A stretch of DNA of 64,000 nt from Oscillospiraceae bacterium (GCA_015066105.1 SVOY01000001.1:575356-639355), one strand, 5' to 3'. Positions 1-8,706 are shown, numbered from the stretch's first letter. Notes: a model not told the origin generated them from the sequence alone. Program-made: numbers and translations.

Positions 1-1658
1 TCGTCGGTATCCTTAAGCTTATGGTCGCCGCCCATACGAAGCGAAAGCGGAGTGATTTTTTTGAAGTAGCCTTCCTTTGTGAAGAAGAGGTTTACAGCAT
101 AATCGGGAATTTCCTCCTCTTGCTCCTCCTGCTCAAGCTCACTTACATAAAGAAGGTCGGTTTTTCTTTCCTTGCCGTATTTTTTGATAACGTCGGAAAG
201 CTCGCTTATTATAATCCTTCTGATTTTTGCCTTTGAAGCAAGAATTTCTTCCATTTCGGCAATGGCTTTTTCAAGGTTTTCAATATCCTTAAGACGCTTT
301 AAAATGTATTCACGGTTAAGGTGGCGAAGCTTGATTTCAGCAACGTATTCCGCCTGGATTTCATCAATGCCGAAGCCAATCATAAGGTTGGGCACAACGT
401 CGCTTTCTTCCTCTGTTTTGCGGATAATTGCAATGGCCTTGTCAATATCAAGAAGAATTTTTTCAAGACCCTTGAGAAGATGAAGCCTGTTCCTTGCCTT
501 TTCAAGGTCAAAGCTGACTCTTCTGTAAACACATCTGCCTCTGAAGCGTATCCACTCAATGAGCAAATCCTTAACGCCGTAAACTCTGGGGTAGCCGTCA
601 ACAAGCACATTGAAGTTGCAGGAGAAGCTGTCTTCAAGGGGCGTCTGTCTGTAAAGCTTCTGCATAAGCTTGTCGGGGTCTGTGCCGCGCTTGAGGTCGA
701 TTGTGATTTTAAGGCCCTTTTTATCCGTTTCGTCACGGATGTCGGTGATTTCCTTGATTGCGCCTGCCTTGACACGCTCAATAATTTTATCAATTATAGC
801 CTCAGCCGTTGTTGTGGGCGGAATTTCGCTTATATCAATGCAGTTGAAGGCTTTATCGTAGGTATATTTTGCACGCACCTTTATGCCGCCGCGGCCCGTG
901 CGGTAAATTTCTTCCATTTCATCACGGTTGTAAAGGATTGTGCCGCCGCCTACAAAATCGGGTGCGGGCATTGTTTCAATGCAGTTGTGCTCCTGATTTT
1001 TAATAAGCTCAATGGTTGTTTCGCAAAGCTCCTTAAGGTTAAACGAGCAGATTGAGCTTGCCATACCTACGGCAATACCTAAATTGTTGTTTGCAAGTAT
1101 TGACGGGAAGGTTACGGGCAGAAGTGTAGGCTCCTTTGTTGTGCTGTCGTAGTTATCAACAAAATCAACGGTATTTTTGTCAATCTCACCGAAAAGCTCG
1201 GCACAGATGCCCTCAAGCTTTGCCTCAGTATATCGGGCAGCCGCATAATGCATATCACGGGAATAAGCCTTACCGAAGTTGCCCTTTGAGTCAACATAAG
1301 GGTTGAGAAGTGCTTCATTGCCGCGTGAAAGGCGCACCATTGTTTCATAAATTGCCGCATCACCGTGAGGGTTAAGACGCATAGTCTGACCTACGATATT
1401 TGCCGATTTTGTTCTTGAGCCGTTGAGAAGCCCCATTTTATACATTGTGTAAAGGAGCTTTCTGTGTGAGGGCTTGAAGCCGTCTATTTCAGGAATGGCA
1501 CGGGAAAGGATAACACTCATGGCATAGGGCATATAGTTTATTTCAAGAGTGTCGGTAATTCTCTGCTCTATCATTTCGCCGGCGTTGGCAATGTGGGTAT
1601 TTTTAAGAATATCAACATCGTTTTCCTTTGCTTTATCGGCTGATTTTTTTCTTGCCAT
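1..1658 (-). CDS. Type IIA DNA topoisomerase subunit A (GyrA/ParC-like), 3' end outside window
   Basis: This is the DNA breakage-reunion subunit of a gyrase or topoisomerase IV. It cuts and rejoins both strands while the B subunit next door hydrolyses ATP. About 552 residues are visible and the C-terminal part lies beyond position 1. The start at 1658 follows a strong AGGAGG. The N-terminal tail of roughly 30 residues is lysine/aspartate rich. The winged-helix region carries NPHGDAAIYET around residues 96-106, and the AARYTE motif gives the catalytic tyrosine near residue 143. The position matching E. coli GyrA Ser83 is alanine. The start lies 16 bases after the B-subunit stop, so the two form one operon. 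The sequence looks diverged from housekeeping GyrA, so I regard this as a secondary paralogue. Whether it acts as gyrase or decatenase needs the missing C-terminal domain. Family assignment is very secure; the subtype is not. Confidence 0.9.
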   Translation of the reverse strand, partial: MARKKSADKAKENDVDILKNTHIANAGEMIEQRITDTLEINYMPYAMSVILSRAIPEIDGFKPSHRKLLYTMYKMGLLNGSRTKSANIVGQTMRLNPHGDAAIYETMVRLSRGNEALLNPYVDSKGNFGKAYSRDMHYAAARYTEAKLEGICAELFGEIDKNTVDFVDNYDSTTKEPTLLPVTFPSILANNNLGIAVGMASSICSFNLKELCETTIELIKNQEHNCIETMPAPDFVGGGTILYNRDEMEEIYRTGRGGIKVRAKYTYDKAFNCIDISEIPPTTTAEAIIDKIIERVKAGAIKEITDIRDETDKKGLKITIDLKRGTDPDKLMQKLYRQTPLEDSFSCNFNVLVDGYPRVYGVKDLLIEWIRFRGRCVYRRVSFDLEKARNRLHLLKGLEKILLDIDKAIAIIRKTEEESDVVPNLMIGFGIDEIQAEYVAEIKLRHLNREYILKRLKDIENLEKAIAEMEEILASKAKIRRIIISELSDVIKKYGKERKTDLLYVSELEQEEQEEEIPDYAVNLFFTKEGYFKKITPLSLRMGGDHKLKDTD

Positions 1659-1674
1659 TTTATATCCTCCTTTC

Positions 1675-3654
1675 TCAGCTTACGTCGGTCATATCAATGT
1701 AAAGGTGACCGTAATTTGCAATATAATCCTTTCTTCCTGCAAGGTTATCACCAAGAAGAAGGTCAAATTTTTCGGCAGTTGCTTCGGCGGTATCGGGGTC
1801 AACCTTTATAAGACGCCTTGTTGCGGGGTTCATTGTTGTAAGGTTCATCATATCCGCATCGTTTTCACCAAGACCCTTTGAACGCTGAATTGTATATTTT
1901 GCCTTGCCTATCTCCTCAATGGCATCTGCCTTTTCCTTTTCCGTATAGGCAAACCAGGTCTGATTGCCGCTTGTGATTTCATAAAGGGGCGATTCTGCAA
2001 TGAAAACCTTCCCCTCTTTTATAAGTGTGGGAACAAGACGGTAAATCATTGTGAGAATAAGCGTTCTTATCTGATAGCCGTCAACGTCGGCGTCGGTACA
2101 GATAATGATTTTGCTCCAGCGCAGATTATCCATACTGAAGGTGGAAAGGTTTTTCATGCCCTTTGCGTGAACCTCAACACCGCAGCCGAGCACCTTGAGA
2201 AGGTCAGTTATAATTTCACTTTTGAATATTTTTTCGTATTCACTCTTAAGGCAGTTGAGGATTTTGCCTCTTACAGGGATAATTGCCTGGAATTCCGAGT
2301 CTCTTGCCTGCTTACAGGCGCCCAAAGCCGAGTCACCCTCCACTATAAAGAGCTCTCTTTTGTCAATATCCTTACTGCGGCAGTCAACAAATTTCTGCAC
2401 ACGGTTTGCAAGGTCGTTTGAGGTTGTGAGAGTCTTTTTAAGGTTGAGCCTTGTGCTTTCAGCCTTGATGCGGCTTCGCATATTTATAAGCACCTGGTCG
2501 GCGATTTTATCAGCCTCAAGCTTGTTTTCAATGAAGTAAACCTCAAGCTGATGACGAAGGAACTCTGTCATAGCCTCCTGAATGAACTTGTTGGTAATAG
2601 CCTTTTTGGTCTGATTAAGGTATGAGGTTTCCGTTGAAAAGGATGAGGAAACGAGCACAAGACAGTCGGCAATATCCTGAAATTTGATTTTCGAGTCAGC
2701 CTTGGTATATTTGCCGCTTTGCTTAAGGTAAGCATCAATCTGTGCAACGGTGGCATTTTTCACCGCATTATCCGGTGAGCCGCCGAATTCAAGAAAGCTT
2801 GAGTTGTGATAATATTCAATGAGCTGCTTTTTGTTTGAAAAGGTAAGTGCAACATTGAGCTTGACCTTGTATTCGGGCAGGTCAGCTCTGTCCTTACCGC
2901 TTTTTTCCGTTTGCCAGAACTGAACGGAGGTCATTGCATCCTCGCCTGCTATTTCTTTCACATAATCGCTTATACCGTTTTCGTAGTAATAAACAAAGGT
3001 TTCAAAGCCGCCCTTAATCTGATTTTTAAGCTCAAAGCGGACCTTCGGGTTAACAATGGCCTGGCGCTGAAGCACCTGCTGATAATATTCAAGAGGAATG
3101 TCAATATCCGTAAAAACCTCAAGGTCGGGCTTCCATCTTATGCGTGAGCCGGTATCCTTTTTGCCGTAGGGCTCTGAGGTAAGGCCGCCGATGTTTACAC
3201 CCTTTTCAAAGTGAAGCGTGTATTTCATACCGTCCTTTTTGATTTCGGCATCCATATATTCACTGGCAAACTGAGTTGCGCAAAGGCCGAGGCCGTTAAG
3301 GCCGAGTGAATACTCATAGCTGCCGCCGCTGTTTGTGTTATACTTGCCGCCGGCATACATTTCGCAGAAAATAAGCTCCCAGTTTTCTCTGTCATACTTT
3401 TCGTTGTAGCCTACGGGGATACCTCGTCCGCAGTCCTGCACCTCAACGGAGCCGTCGGTATAACGGGTTACAATAATCTTATCGCCGTAGCCCTCACGTG
3501 CCTCGTCAATGGAGTTTGAAAGTATTTCAAAAACCGAATGCTCACAGCCGGCAATGCCGTTGGAGCCGAAAATAACCGCCGGTCTTTTTCTGACTCGGTC
3601 GGCGCCCTCGAGCATTTCAATATCGTTATCGGAATATCCTGCTTTTTTAGCCAT
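1675..3654 (-). CDS. Type IIA DNA topoisomerase subunit B (GyrB/ParE-like paralogue)
   Basis: ATPase subunit of the topoisomerase whose A subunit follows. The 659-residue protein has a GHKL ATPase domain (residues 1-220: SNSIDEA with the catalytic-type Glu/Asp region, DCGRGIPV, and a GLNGLG lid motif), a transducer domain, and a Toprim domain (around 435-560) with VEGDSALGACKQARD and CTDADVDG, which supply the metal-binding Glu and Asp-x-Asp. It ends near the usual ParE length. Several positions differ from canonical GyrB: the usual HAGGKF reads YAGGKY, the usual GGLHGVG reads LGLNGLG, and EGDSAGGSAK reads EGDSALGACK. The metal ligands are intact, so it is probably active. The Shine-Dalgarno GAAGGG is rather far from the ATG at 3654, making the start slightly uncertain. 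Transcribed from its own promoter at 3748-3776 and co-transcribed with the A subunit. Confidence 0.92.
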   Translation of the reverse strand: MAKKAGYSDNDIEMLEGADRVRKRPAVIFGSNGIAGCEHSVFEILSNSIDEAREGYGDKIIVTRYTDGSVEVQDCGRGIPVGYNEKYDRENWELIFCEMYAGGKYNTNSGGSYEYSLGLNGLGLCATQFASEYMDAEIKKDGMKYTLHFEKGVNIGGLTSEPYGKKDTGSRIRWKPDLEVFTDIDIPLEYYQQVLQRQAIVNPKVRFELKNQIKGGFETFVYYYENGISDYVKEIAGEDAMTSVQFWQTEKSGKDRADLPEYKVKLNVALTFSNKKQLIEYYHNSSFLEFGGSPDNAVKNATVAQIDAYLKQSGKYTKADSKIKFQDIADCLVLVSSSFSTETSYLNQTKKAITNKFIQEAMTEFLRHQLEVYFIENKLEADKIADQVLINMRSRIKAESTRLNLKKTLTTSNDLANRVQKFVDCRSKDIDKRELFIVEGDSALGACKQARDSEFQAIIPVRGKILNCLKSEYEKIFKSEIITDLLKVLGCGVEVHAKGMKNLSTFSMDNLRWSKIIICTDADVDGYQIRTLILTMIYRLVPTLIKEGKVFIAESPLYEITSGNQTWFAYTEKEKADAIEEIGKAKYTIQRSKGLGENDADMMNLTTMNPATRRLIKVDPDTAEATAEKFDLLLGDNLAGRKDYIANYGHLYIDMTDVS

Positions 3655-3747
3655 TATCTATCATTTTCCCTTCACATAAAATGAAAATCATATTACAAAA
3701 ACATACAAAATATTGTGCCGTATTACGAAAATGAACACAACAGTTAT

Positions 3748-3776
3748 AATTTACACTATTTTTTCAAAAAAATCAA
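3748..3776 (-). promoter_or_regulatory. Sigma-A promoter for the topoisomerase operon
   Basis: On the minus strand TTGATT (3771-3776) and TAAATT (3748-3753) are separated by 17 bases, about 95 bases upstream of the B-subunit start. The -10 is imperfect. Position and spacing fit a housekeeping promoter. Confidence 0.45.
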
Positions 3777-3787
3777 GTGTTAAGGCG

Positions 3788-3819
3788 GCAAAAACCCTTT
3801 ATTTAAAGGCTTTAAAGGG
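3788..3819 (-). terminator. Intrinsic terminator of dinB
   Basis: A CCCTTT/AAAGGG stem (3795-3819) followed on the minus strand by TTTTTG. The hairpin overlaps the last codons of dinB. The stem is short and AT-rich, so strength is uncertain. Confidence 0.45.
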
Positions 3820-5040
3820 TGCAGATGCCTTTTCGTCACTTGAAAACACGGGCATTTTCTCCTCATCCATAAGACAGCAGTTGAAAATTATGCCGTCGCC
3901 GAATTTGCTTCTCAGCTTCATCACCGTGTCATCTATGCTTTTCCTCTTTTCGAGCCTTGCGTAATCTGTATAAAGGTCAAGCTGACCGAAGCTCTGCTCC
4001 TGAACAAGGTTAATCGCCCTTACGGTGACGGCCCTGACCCTTCTGTCCCATATATAATTCTCTTTAAAAAGCTCTGTTGCCGTTACTGCTATTTCATAGG
4101 CAGATTGTGTACAGCTGTTAAGCGGACACTGAAACTGCTTCGTGGCAAAGCTGCTGTCTCTGACGCCGATTTGTACACCCGTTGCATAAAGCCTTTCAGC
4201 ACGAAGACGCTTTGCAACGTTCTGACTCAGGGCAAGGAACACCTTCCAGACCTCCTCGTTATTTTCAAGGTCACTTTTGCAGGTTACTCCGTGGCCGATG
4301 CTTTTTGATTTTTCCCTGTAATTATCCGGGGCAACACGGTCGCGGTTGAGGCCGTTTGCGGAAAGCCACATTTCAGTGCCGCATACGCCGAAAACGGTTT
4401 TAAGCCACTGTTCAGAGCAGGCGGCAAGCTCACCTATTGTCATAATTCCGTAGCCGGCAAGCTTTTTTGCCGTTTTGTGTCCCACACCGAAAATAGCCGA
4501 GGCAGGAAGCCCCCATACCTTTTGTCTGTAATCGTTTTTTGTTATTTCGTAAAATTCATCTCTGCCCGCAAGGTCACTGCCGAGCTTGGCAAAAATCTTG
4601 TTGTAGGAAAGCCCGACGGAAACCGTGATATCAAGCTCCCTTTTAAAGCTTTCCATTATTTCACGGATAATATTGTGTGCCGTGCCGAATAAGGTTATAC
4701 TTCCCGTAAGGTCGCACCAAACCTCGTCAAGGCCCATGGGCTCAATGAGGTCGGTATAACGGGCATAAATATCGTGCGCCTTGCGGGAGTATTCCTTGTA
4801 CATATCGTAATGAGGCTCAACTATGATGAGCTCGGGGCATTTCTGCCTTGCCTGCCACAAGGGCTCGGCGGTTTTTACGCCGTATTTTTTTGCTTCCTCG
4901 CTTTTTGCAAGAATTATGCCGTGGCGGCTCGCCTCGTCGCCGCCGACTGCCATAGGCTTACCTTTTAAATCGGGGTTGAGGCTGCACTCAATGGAAGCAT
5001 AGCAGGAATTCATATCAGAGTGGATTATTATTCTTTCCAA
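3799..5040 (-). CDS. dinB: Y-family DNA polymerase IV (DinB-type, translesion)
   Basis: Low-fidelity lesion-bypass polymerase. The catalytic carboxylates are visible in HSDMNSCYAS (first Asp near residue 9) and MGLDEVWCDLTGS (Asp-Glu near 105-106). A helix-hairpin-helix segment (AIFGVGHKTAKKLAGYGI) and a little-finger domain follow. About 413 residues is normal for the family. I chose the TTG at 5040 because AGGTG lies six bases upstream and the protein then starts MERIIIHSDMNS, as relatives do. A GTG at 5049 (three codons earlier) is the longest alternative but has no ribosome binding site. It is a single-gene unit with a consensus promoter and a LexA box, so SOS induction is expected. The family is certain; the Pol IV subtype is likely. 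Confidence 0.93.
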   Translation of the reverse strand: MERIIIHSDMNSCYASIECSLNPDLKGKPMAVGGDEASRHGIILAKSEEAKKYGVKTAEPLWQARQKCPELIIVEPHYDMYKEYSRKAHDIYARYTDLIEPMGLDEVWCDLTGSITLFGTAHNIIREIMESFKRELDITVSVGLSYNKIFAKLGSDLAGRDEFYEITKNDYRQKVWGLPASAIFGVGHKTAKKLAGYGIMTIGELAACSEQWLKTVFGVCGTEMWLSANGLNRDRVAPDNYREKSKSIGHGVTCKSDLENNEEVWKVFLALSQNVAKRLRAERLYATGVQIGVRDSSFATKQFQCPLNSCTQSAYEIAVTATELFKENYIWDRRVRAVTVRAINLVQEQSFGQLDLYTDYARLEKRKSIDDTVMKLRSKFGDGIIFNCCLMDEEKMPVFSSDEKASAPFKAFK

Positions 5041-5059
5041 AAACAACACCTACACATAA

Positions 5060-5073
5060 AGAACATTTGTTCG
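5060..5073. promoter_or_regulatory. LexA (SOS) box at dinB
   Basis: The 14-mer AGAACATTTGTTCG is a near-perfect match to the Gram-positive LexA operator CGAAC-N4-GTTCG. It lies just downstream of the dinB -10 element, so bound LexA would block initiation. A related box sits at recA (61174-61187). Confidence 0.88.
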
Positions 5074-5081
5074 TTACGGTT

Positions 5082-5110
5082 ATTATACTATTGCGTGCTG
5101 TATTTGTCAA
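5082..5110 (-). promoter_or_regulatory. Consensus sigma-A promoter of dinB
   Basis: Minus strand TTGACA (5105-5110), 17-base spacer, TATAAT (5082-5087): a perfect consensus. A promoter this strong is usually kept silent by a repressor, here LexA. Confidence 0.9.
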
Positions 5111-5114
5111 GCGT

Positions 5115-5151
5115 TGAAAGAAAAAAGCATCCCTGTTAAAACAGAGATGCT
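5115..5151 (-). terminator. Intrinsic terminator of the OFA-type MFS gene
   Basis: AGCATC/GATGCT plus CTGT/ACAG stem with one internal mismatch (5126-5151), followed on the minus strand by TTTTTTCTTTC. It separates the transporter gene from the dinB promoter. Confidence 0.85.
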
Positions 5152-5158
5152 GAAGCAG

Positions 5159-6454
5159 TTATTTCTCTTCCTTTTTAACCGGTCTAACGAAAACAAAGCT
5201 GAGAACAAGAGAAAGGATGTAAAGCGCAAGTGTAACGTAAAGCACTGACTGGTAGCCTTCGGCAACATTTTGTGCGCCGAATTTTTCAACGATAAGGCTT
5301 GCAAGGTTGTTACCCGTGAGACCTGCAAAAGCCCAGGCTGAAAGGGTTATGCCGTGAATTGCGGAAATGTTTGACATTCCGTAATGGTCGGAAAGAAGAG
5401 TGGGAACGTTTGAAAATCCGCCGCCGTAGCCTGCATTAACCACCATAATCAGCACAACAACAAGCGCGGTGAGAAGCATATTGCCGTTGCCGTTTACAAT
5501 ACCCCTTGTGAGGATAACGGCAGCCGTGCAGATAATTGAAAGAATGAAAATCAGCTTATAAATTGTATTTCTGTCCTTACATTTGTCGCCGGCGGCTGAA
5601 AAGCCGAGACGGCCGCCCGCATTGAAAATTGCTGAAATTACGGGGAAAACAACAACTGAAAGGCCGAGACACTTGAGTATGTACTTTTCCTGGGAAATAA
5701 GCATAAGACCGCAGGTAATGTTGAGATAGAACATAAGCCAGATGCCGACATAGTTAAGCACGGGACGTGTTTTTATAACGGAAATAATGCTCTTTTTCTC
5801 TTCGGCGCTTGTGGGCTCATGCCAGTCATCAGGCTTTTTGAGAAGAAGATGACCGATGAACATAAGCACAAAATAAACGGCGGCAAGGATGAAGAACATT
5901 TTATAAATTGCGCCGTCACCAAGGTTTTCAAGCAGCCATTCCATAATTGGTGTTGCAATGGCCTTTGCGGCACCGAAGCCTGCAACGGCAAGACCCGTGG
6001 CAAGGCCCTTGTTATCCTTGAACCAGAGCATAAGAGTTTTCACGGGTGAAAGATAGCCCGTACCCAGGCCTATACCCATTATAAGACCGTAGCAAAGATA
6101 AATGCCGATAAGAGCAACGGCACTGCCCTGATGATTTCCGCCGTAACGGATGAAAAAGCCTGAGCCTGCCATACCCAGAGAAAAGCAGATGCTTGCAATA
6201 AGTGAGGACTTGTGAATATCCTTTTCAACAACGTTGCCGAGAAAAGCGGCTGACATTCCGAGAAAAAAGATTGCAAAGCTGAAGGCCCATTCAACACTGC
6301 CCTTGGGAAAGCCGATGTATTCACCGATTTTTTCACTGAAGGTTGACCAGCAGTAAACGGTGCCGATGCTGCAATGAAGAAGAAGTGCGGGAATTGCGGC
6401 GCGTACCCACTTGCTTGTACGCCAACCGGCCTTTTTCTTTTCTGTTGTGTTCAT
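5159..6454 (-). CDS. MFS transporter, oxalate/formate antiporter (OFA) family
   Basis: Integral membrane carrier of 431 residues with about 12 hydrophobic segments. The loop-and-helix signature GTGYLSPVKTLMLWFKDNKG (near residues 130-150), followed by a glycine-rich GLAVAGFGAA helix, is typical of the OFA branch of the major facilitator superfamily, which includes OxlT and pyruvate or monocarboxylate carriers. The N-terminus carries HCSIGTVYCWSTF, another family hallmark. The substrate cannot be read from sequence; a monocarboxylate or oxalate-type anion is the family-based guess. ATG at 6454 follows GGAAGGAAG. The gene is monocistronic, flanked by terminators at 5115-5151 and 6543-6578. Confidence 0.85.
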   Translation of the reverse strand: MNTTEKKKAGWRTSKWVRAAIPALLLHCSIGTVYCWSTFSEKIGEYIGFPKGSVEWAFSFAIFFLGMSAAFLGNVVEKDIHKSSLIASICFSLGMAGSGFFIRYGGNHQGSAVALIGIYLCYGLIMGIGLGTGYLSPVKTLMLWFKDNKGLATGLAVAGFGAAKAIATPIMEWLLENLGDGAIYKMFFILAAVYFVLMFIGHLLLKKPDDWHEPTSAEEKKSIISVIKTRPVLNYVGIWLMFYLNITCGLMLISQEKYILKCLGLSVVVFPVISAIFNAGGRLGFSAAGDKCKDRNTIYKLIFILSIICTAAVILTRGIVNGNGNMLLTALVVVLIMVVNAGYGGGFSNVPTLLSDHYGMSNISAIHGITLSAWAFAGLTGNNLASLIVEKFGAQNVAEGYQSVLYVTLALYILSLVLSFVFVRPVKKEEK

Positions 6455-6542
6455 AAAAAGCTTCCTTCCAGATACTGTAAATTTTACAACTTGAGTATGT
6501 TACTACTATTTTCCGCAAAAAGCAATGGTTTTTTCAAATTTT

Positions 6543-6578
6543 ATAAAAAAAATAAGCACGTCAAAAAGCCGTGCTTAT
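6543..6578 (-). terminator. Intrinsic terminator of the small membrane-protein gene
   Basis: Perfect 9-bp stem ATAAGCACG/CGTGCTTAT (6552-6578), followed on the minus strand by TTTTTTATAAAA. Confidence 0.85.
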
Positions 6579-6589
6579 CTTATCTGTTA

Positions 6590-7081
6590 CTACTGATTGG
6601 CCTTGATTTTCTCAAGCTTCTGCATTCTCTTGAGCTTAGCCTTATATTTGGGCGATTCAAGGTATTTTTCATACTGATAGCAGGTTATTGTACCGGCAGA
6701 GGCGGTAACAAGCAGAATTGCAAAAACCACTGCAATAACCGTTGAAGCGATTTTTTTGCTCTGAGCGGCCTTTAATTCCTTGCTGTTAACCTCCTCGCCT
6801 TCCTCCTCGCCGCCGAGAACAGATGAAATTGCGGAGGAAATTGCATCAGTAGCGTTTTCGGTGTCCTCGCTGCTGCCGCTCTGAGCACCCACAAGTGCAC
6901 CGAGCACCGAGGAAATAGAATCGGTAAGCGAGCCTGACGAGCTGCTTTCTTCAACAAGCGTTGTGTACTGTGAGGAATAGTGAATACTGAAGCCGCTTGC
7001 AGTCACCGTAAAAACAAACATCACACAGATAAGCACTATGTAAAGCTTTGCAATTTTTTTGTTGAATAATTTTTTCATCAT
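6590..7081 (-). CDS. Predicted membrane protein with serine/acidic extracytoplasmic loop, unknown function
   Basis: I do not recognise this 163-residue protein. A hydrophobic segment (about residues 10-32, IAKLYIVLICVMFVFTVTASG) could be a signal anchor. It is followed by a roughly 75-residue low-complexity stretch rich in Ser, Gly, Asp and Glu with two similar units (DSISSVLGALVG and DAISSAISSVLGG). A second membrane segment (about 118-138) and a lysine-rich cytoplasmic tail complete it. I chose ATG 7081 because AAAGGGAG lies nine bases upstream; a longer frame to 7129 has no ribosome binding site. It is monocistronic with its own terminator. The layout suggests both termini inside and a flexible loop outside. 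No enzymatic motif is visible. Confidence 0.7.
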   Translation of the reverse strand: MMKKLFNKKIAKLYIVLICVMFVFTVTASGFSIHYSSQYTTLVEESSSSGSLTDSISSVLGALVGAQSGSSEDTENATDAISSAISSVLGGEEEGEEVNSKELKAAQSKKIASTVIAVVFAILLVTASAGTITCYQYEKYLESPKYKAKLKRMQKLEKIKANQ

Positions 7082-7143
7082 TGTTTTTTGCTCCCTTTGA
7101 ATGTTTATTAAGTATAATTTATTACACATTTTTGCTAATTATA

Positions 7144-8595
7144 TCAATTCATTATTTTTTTGTCAATAACATTGTCACAGGCCATAATATAATTGAACAG
7201 CACCTTGACGGCCTCAAAAAAGCCTTCAATATCAATGCACTCATCACACTGGTGTGCACCGCCGTGACCTTCGGGCATTTCAAAAACGGGAGTCGCGCGG
7301 TCTTTTCTGATTACATAAGTACCCACGGAAAAGGCGTTTGTGAGCTTTCTTGCATAGGTGCCGCCGGCCATAGTAACTCTGCCAAGACGTTCACCCGTAA
7401 TTTCAGCGTAAATATCCTCAAAAATTGCAGGATAGGGACTGCTTTCGTCAATGGAAAAGCCGGGACGGTTATCCTTTTCAACGGGTATAAAGCCGTACTT
7501 TTCAAGGCTTTCATCCCCTGCCCTTTCAAGCTCTGTCGGGCTCTGCGTGCTGCCGTAGCGGATATCGAAGCTCAGGCGAAGCTTGCCGTTCCGGGTTTTG
7601 CAAAGGCCGTTGACACAGGTTGTTCTGCCGAAAACGGGGTCAGTGTGGTCAACGCCCATTCCCCTGCCGTAATGACAGCTGAGCATATTTTTCGCGCCCT
7701 CAAGAATACACTTGTCATTTGCGGAAACAAAGGAGCAGTCAAGCAAAAGCTCACTTGCAACAAGTGCGGCATTCAGGGAGCCTTCGGGAATACTTGCGTG
7801 CTTTGCAACACCCTTTACAAGCACATTTATCACATTATCATCAACGCTTACGCTGATATTGTCCTTATCCTTAACCTTTTCATTAAGCTCGGCAAGGACA
7901 CTTTCACTGCAGGCAAGGCAAACGCTGACCTTGTCAAGAACAATGTTATATGCCTCACCGCCGTTCATTGAAATTATGCTGTCAAAGGCATTTCTGCTTT
8001 CGCTCATAAGGTGATAAATGCCCTTTTCGCCCACACTGCAGGGAAAGTCGGCATCGGGTACAAGCGAGACCTCGGGCAGCTTCTCCTGCCTGAGATAATC
8101 CTTCATATCGCCCATACCGCACTCCTCATCGGAGCCGATAAAAAGCTCGAGTCTGTTTTTGAGAGATATGCCGTTATCCTTCAAAAATCTGAAAATACAA
8201 AGTGCCGCCATAATGCCCGATTTGTTATCCTCAACGCCTCTGCCGATAAGTGTGCCGTTAATAACTACGGGTGAAAAGGGCTCGGTATAAAGCCAGTCAT
8301 CACCCACGGGCACAACATCGCTGTGGCTGAAAAGGCCGATTTTTTTCCCGCCGCTGCCGTAGGAGCAAAGTGCGTATGTATTTTCGGCGTTGATTTTGGT
8401 TTCAAAGCCCTCTTTTTCAAAATAAAATGCGGCTCTGTAAAGGGCATCCTTACAGCTTATGCCAAAGGGCGCACCGCGCTCGGGCTCACCTTTTATTGAG
8501 GGAATTGCGGCTAATTCTATCCATTTGTTGAGTATATCCTCTTTGTTTTTTTCAATCCATTCTTCAAGTAAAGCGTTATATTCTTTATTTATCAT
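7144..8595 (-). CDS. M20 family metallodipeptidase (PepV/Sapep type)
   Basis: Zinc- or manganese-dependent peptidase likely to hydrolyse dipeptides, 483 residues as expected for PepV/Sapep enzymes. Metal-site motifs are in order: HSDVVPVGDDW (His near 91, Asp near 93), GRGVEDNKSG (bridging Asp near 123), GSDEECGMGD (general-base Glu pair near 155) and the C-terminal GGTYARK segment with the final His region EGHGGAHQCDE. A dimerisation/lid domain lies between. ATG at 8595 follows GAGGTG with good spacing, and a promoter sits at 8625-8653. It probably acts in the cytoplasm in peptide catabolism. The neighbouring spore-protein gene is separately terminated. Substrate range is inferred from family only. 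Confidence 0.9.
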   Translation of the reverse strand: MINKEYNALLEEWIEKNKEDILNKWIELAAIPSIKGEPERGAPFGISCKDALYRAAFYFEKEGFETKINAENTYALCSYGSGGKKIGLFSHSDVVPVGDDWLYTEPFSPVVINGTLIGRGVEDNKSGIMAALCIFRFLKDNGISLKNRLELFIGSDEECGMGDMKDYLRQEKLPEVSLVPDADFPCSVGEKGIYHLMSESRNAFDSIISMNGGEAYNIVLDKVSVCLACSESVLAELNEKVKDKDNISVSVDDNVINVLVKGVAKHASIPEGSLNAALVASELLLDCSFVSANDKCILEGAKNMLSCHYGRGMGVDHTDPVFGRTTCVNGLCKTRNGKLRLSFDIRYGSTQSPTELERAGDESLEKYGFIPVEKDNRPGFSIDESSPYPAIFEDIYAEITGERLGRVTMAGGTYARKLTNAFSVGTYVIRKDRATPVFEMPEGHGGAHQCDECIDIEGFFEAVKVLFNYIMACDNVIDKKIMN

Positions 8596-8624
8596 AAAAG
8601 CACCTCATAAATTTAACTTTAAAA

Positions 8625-8653
8625 ATTATAGCACCAAAAAGCTTTTATATCAA
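8625..8653 (-). promoter_or_regulatory. Extended -10 sigma-A promoter of the dipeptidase gene
   Basis: Minus strand TTGATA (8648-8653), 17-base spacer ending TGC, then TATAAT (8625-8630). Confidence 0.75.
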
Positions 8654-8697
8654 GCACAAAATAAAAGCCGCCGATTAGCGTTTCGGCGACCTTTTAT
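8651..8697 (-). terminator. Terminator of the spore-protein gene
   Basis: Two-part stem ATAAAAG/CTTTTAT and CGCCGA/TCGGCG (8661-8697), followed on the minus strand by a T-rich run. It borders the dipeptidase promoter. Confidence 0.6.
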
Positions 8698-8706
8698 GAA
8701 ATAATG

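Noticed and set aside
321..1055. Open frame of about 244 codons on the plus strand over the topoisomerase A gene
   Set aside because: It lies antisense to a well-supported gene and shows no start signal or protein-like motifs; a shadow frame.
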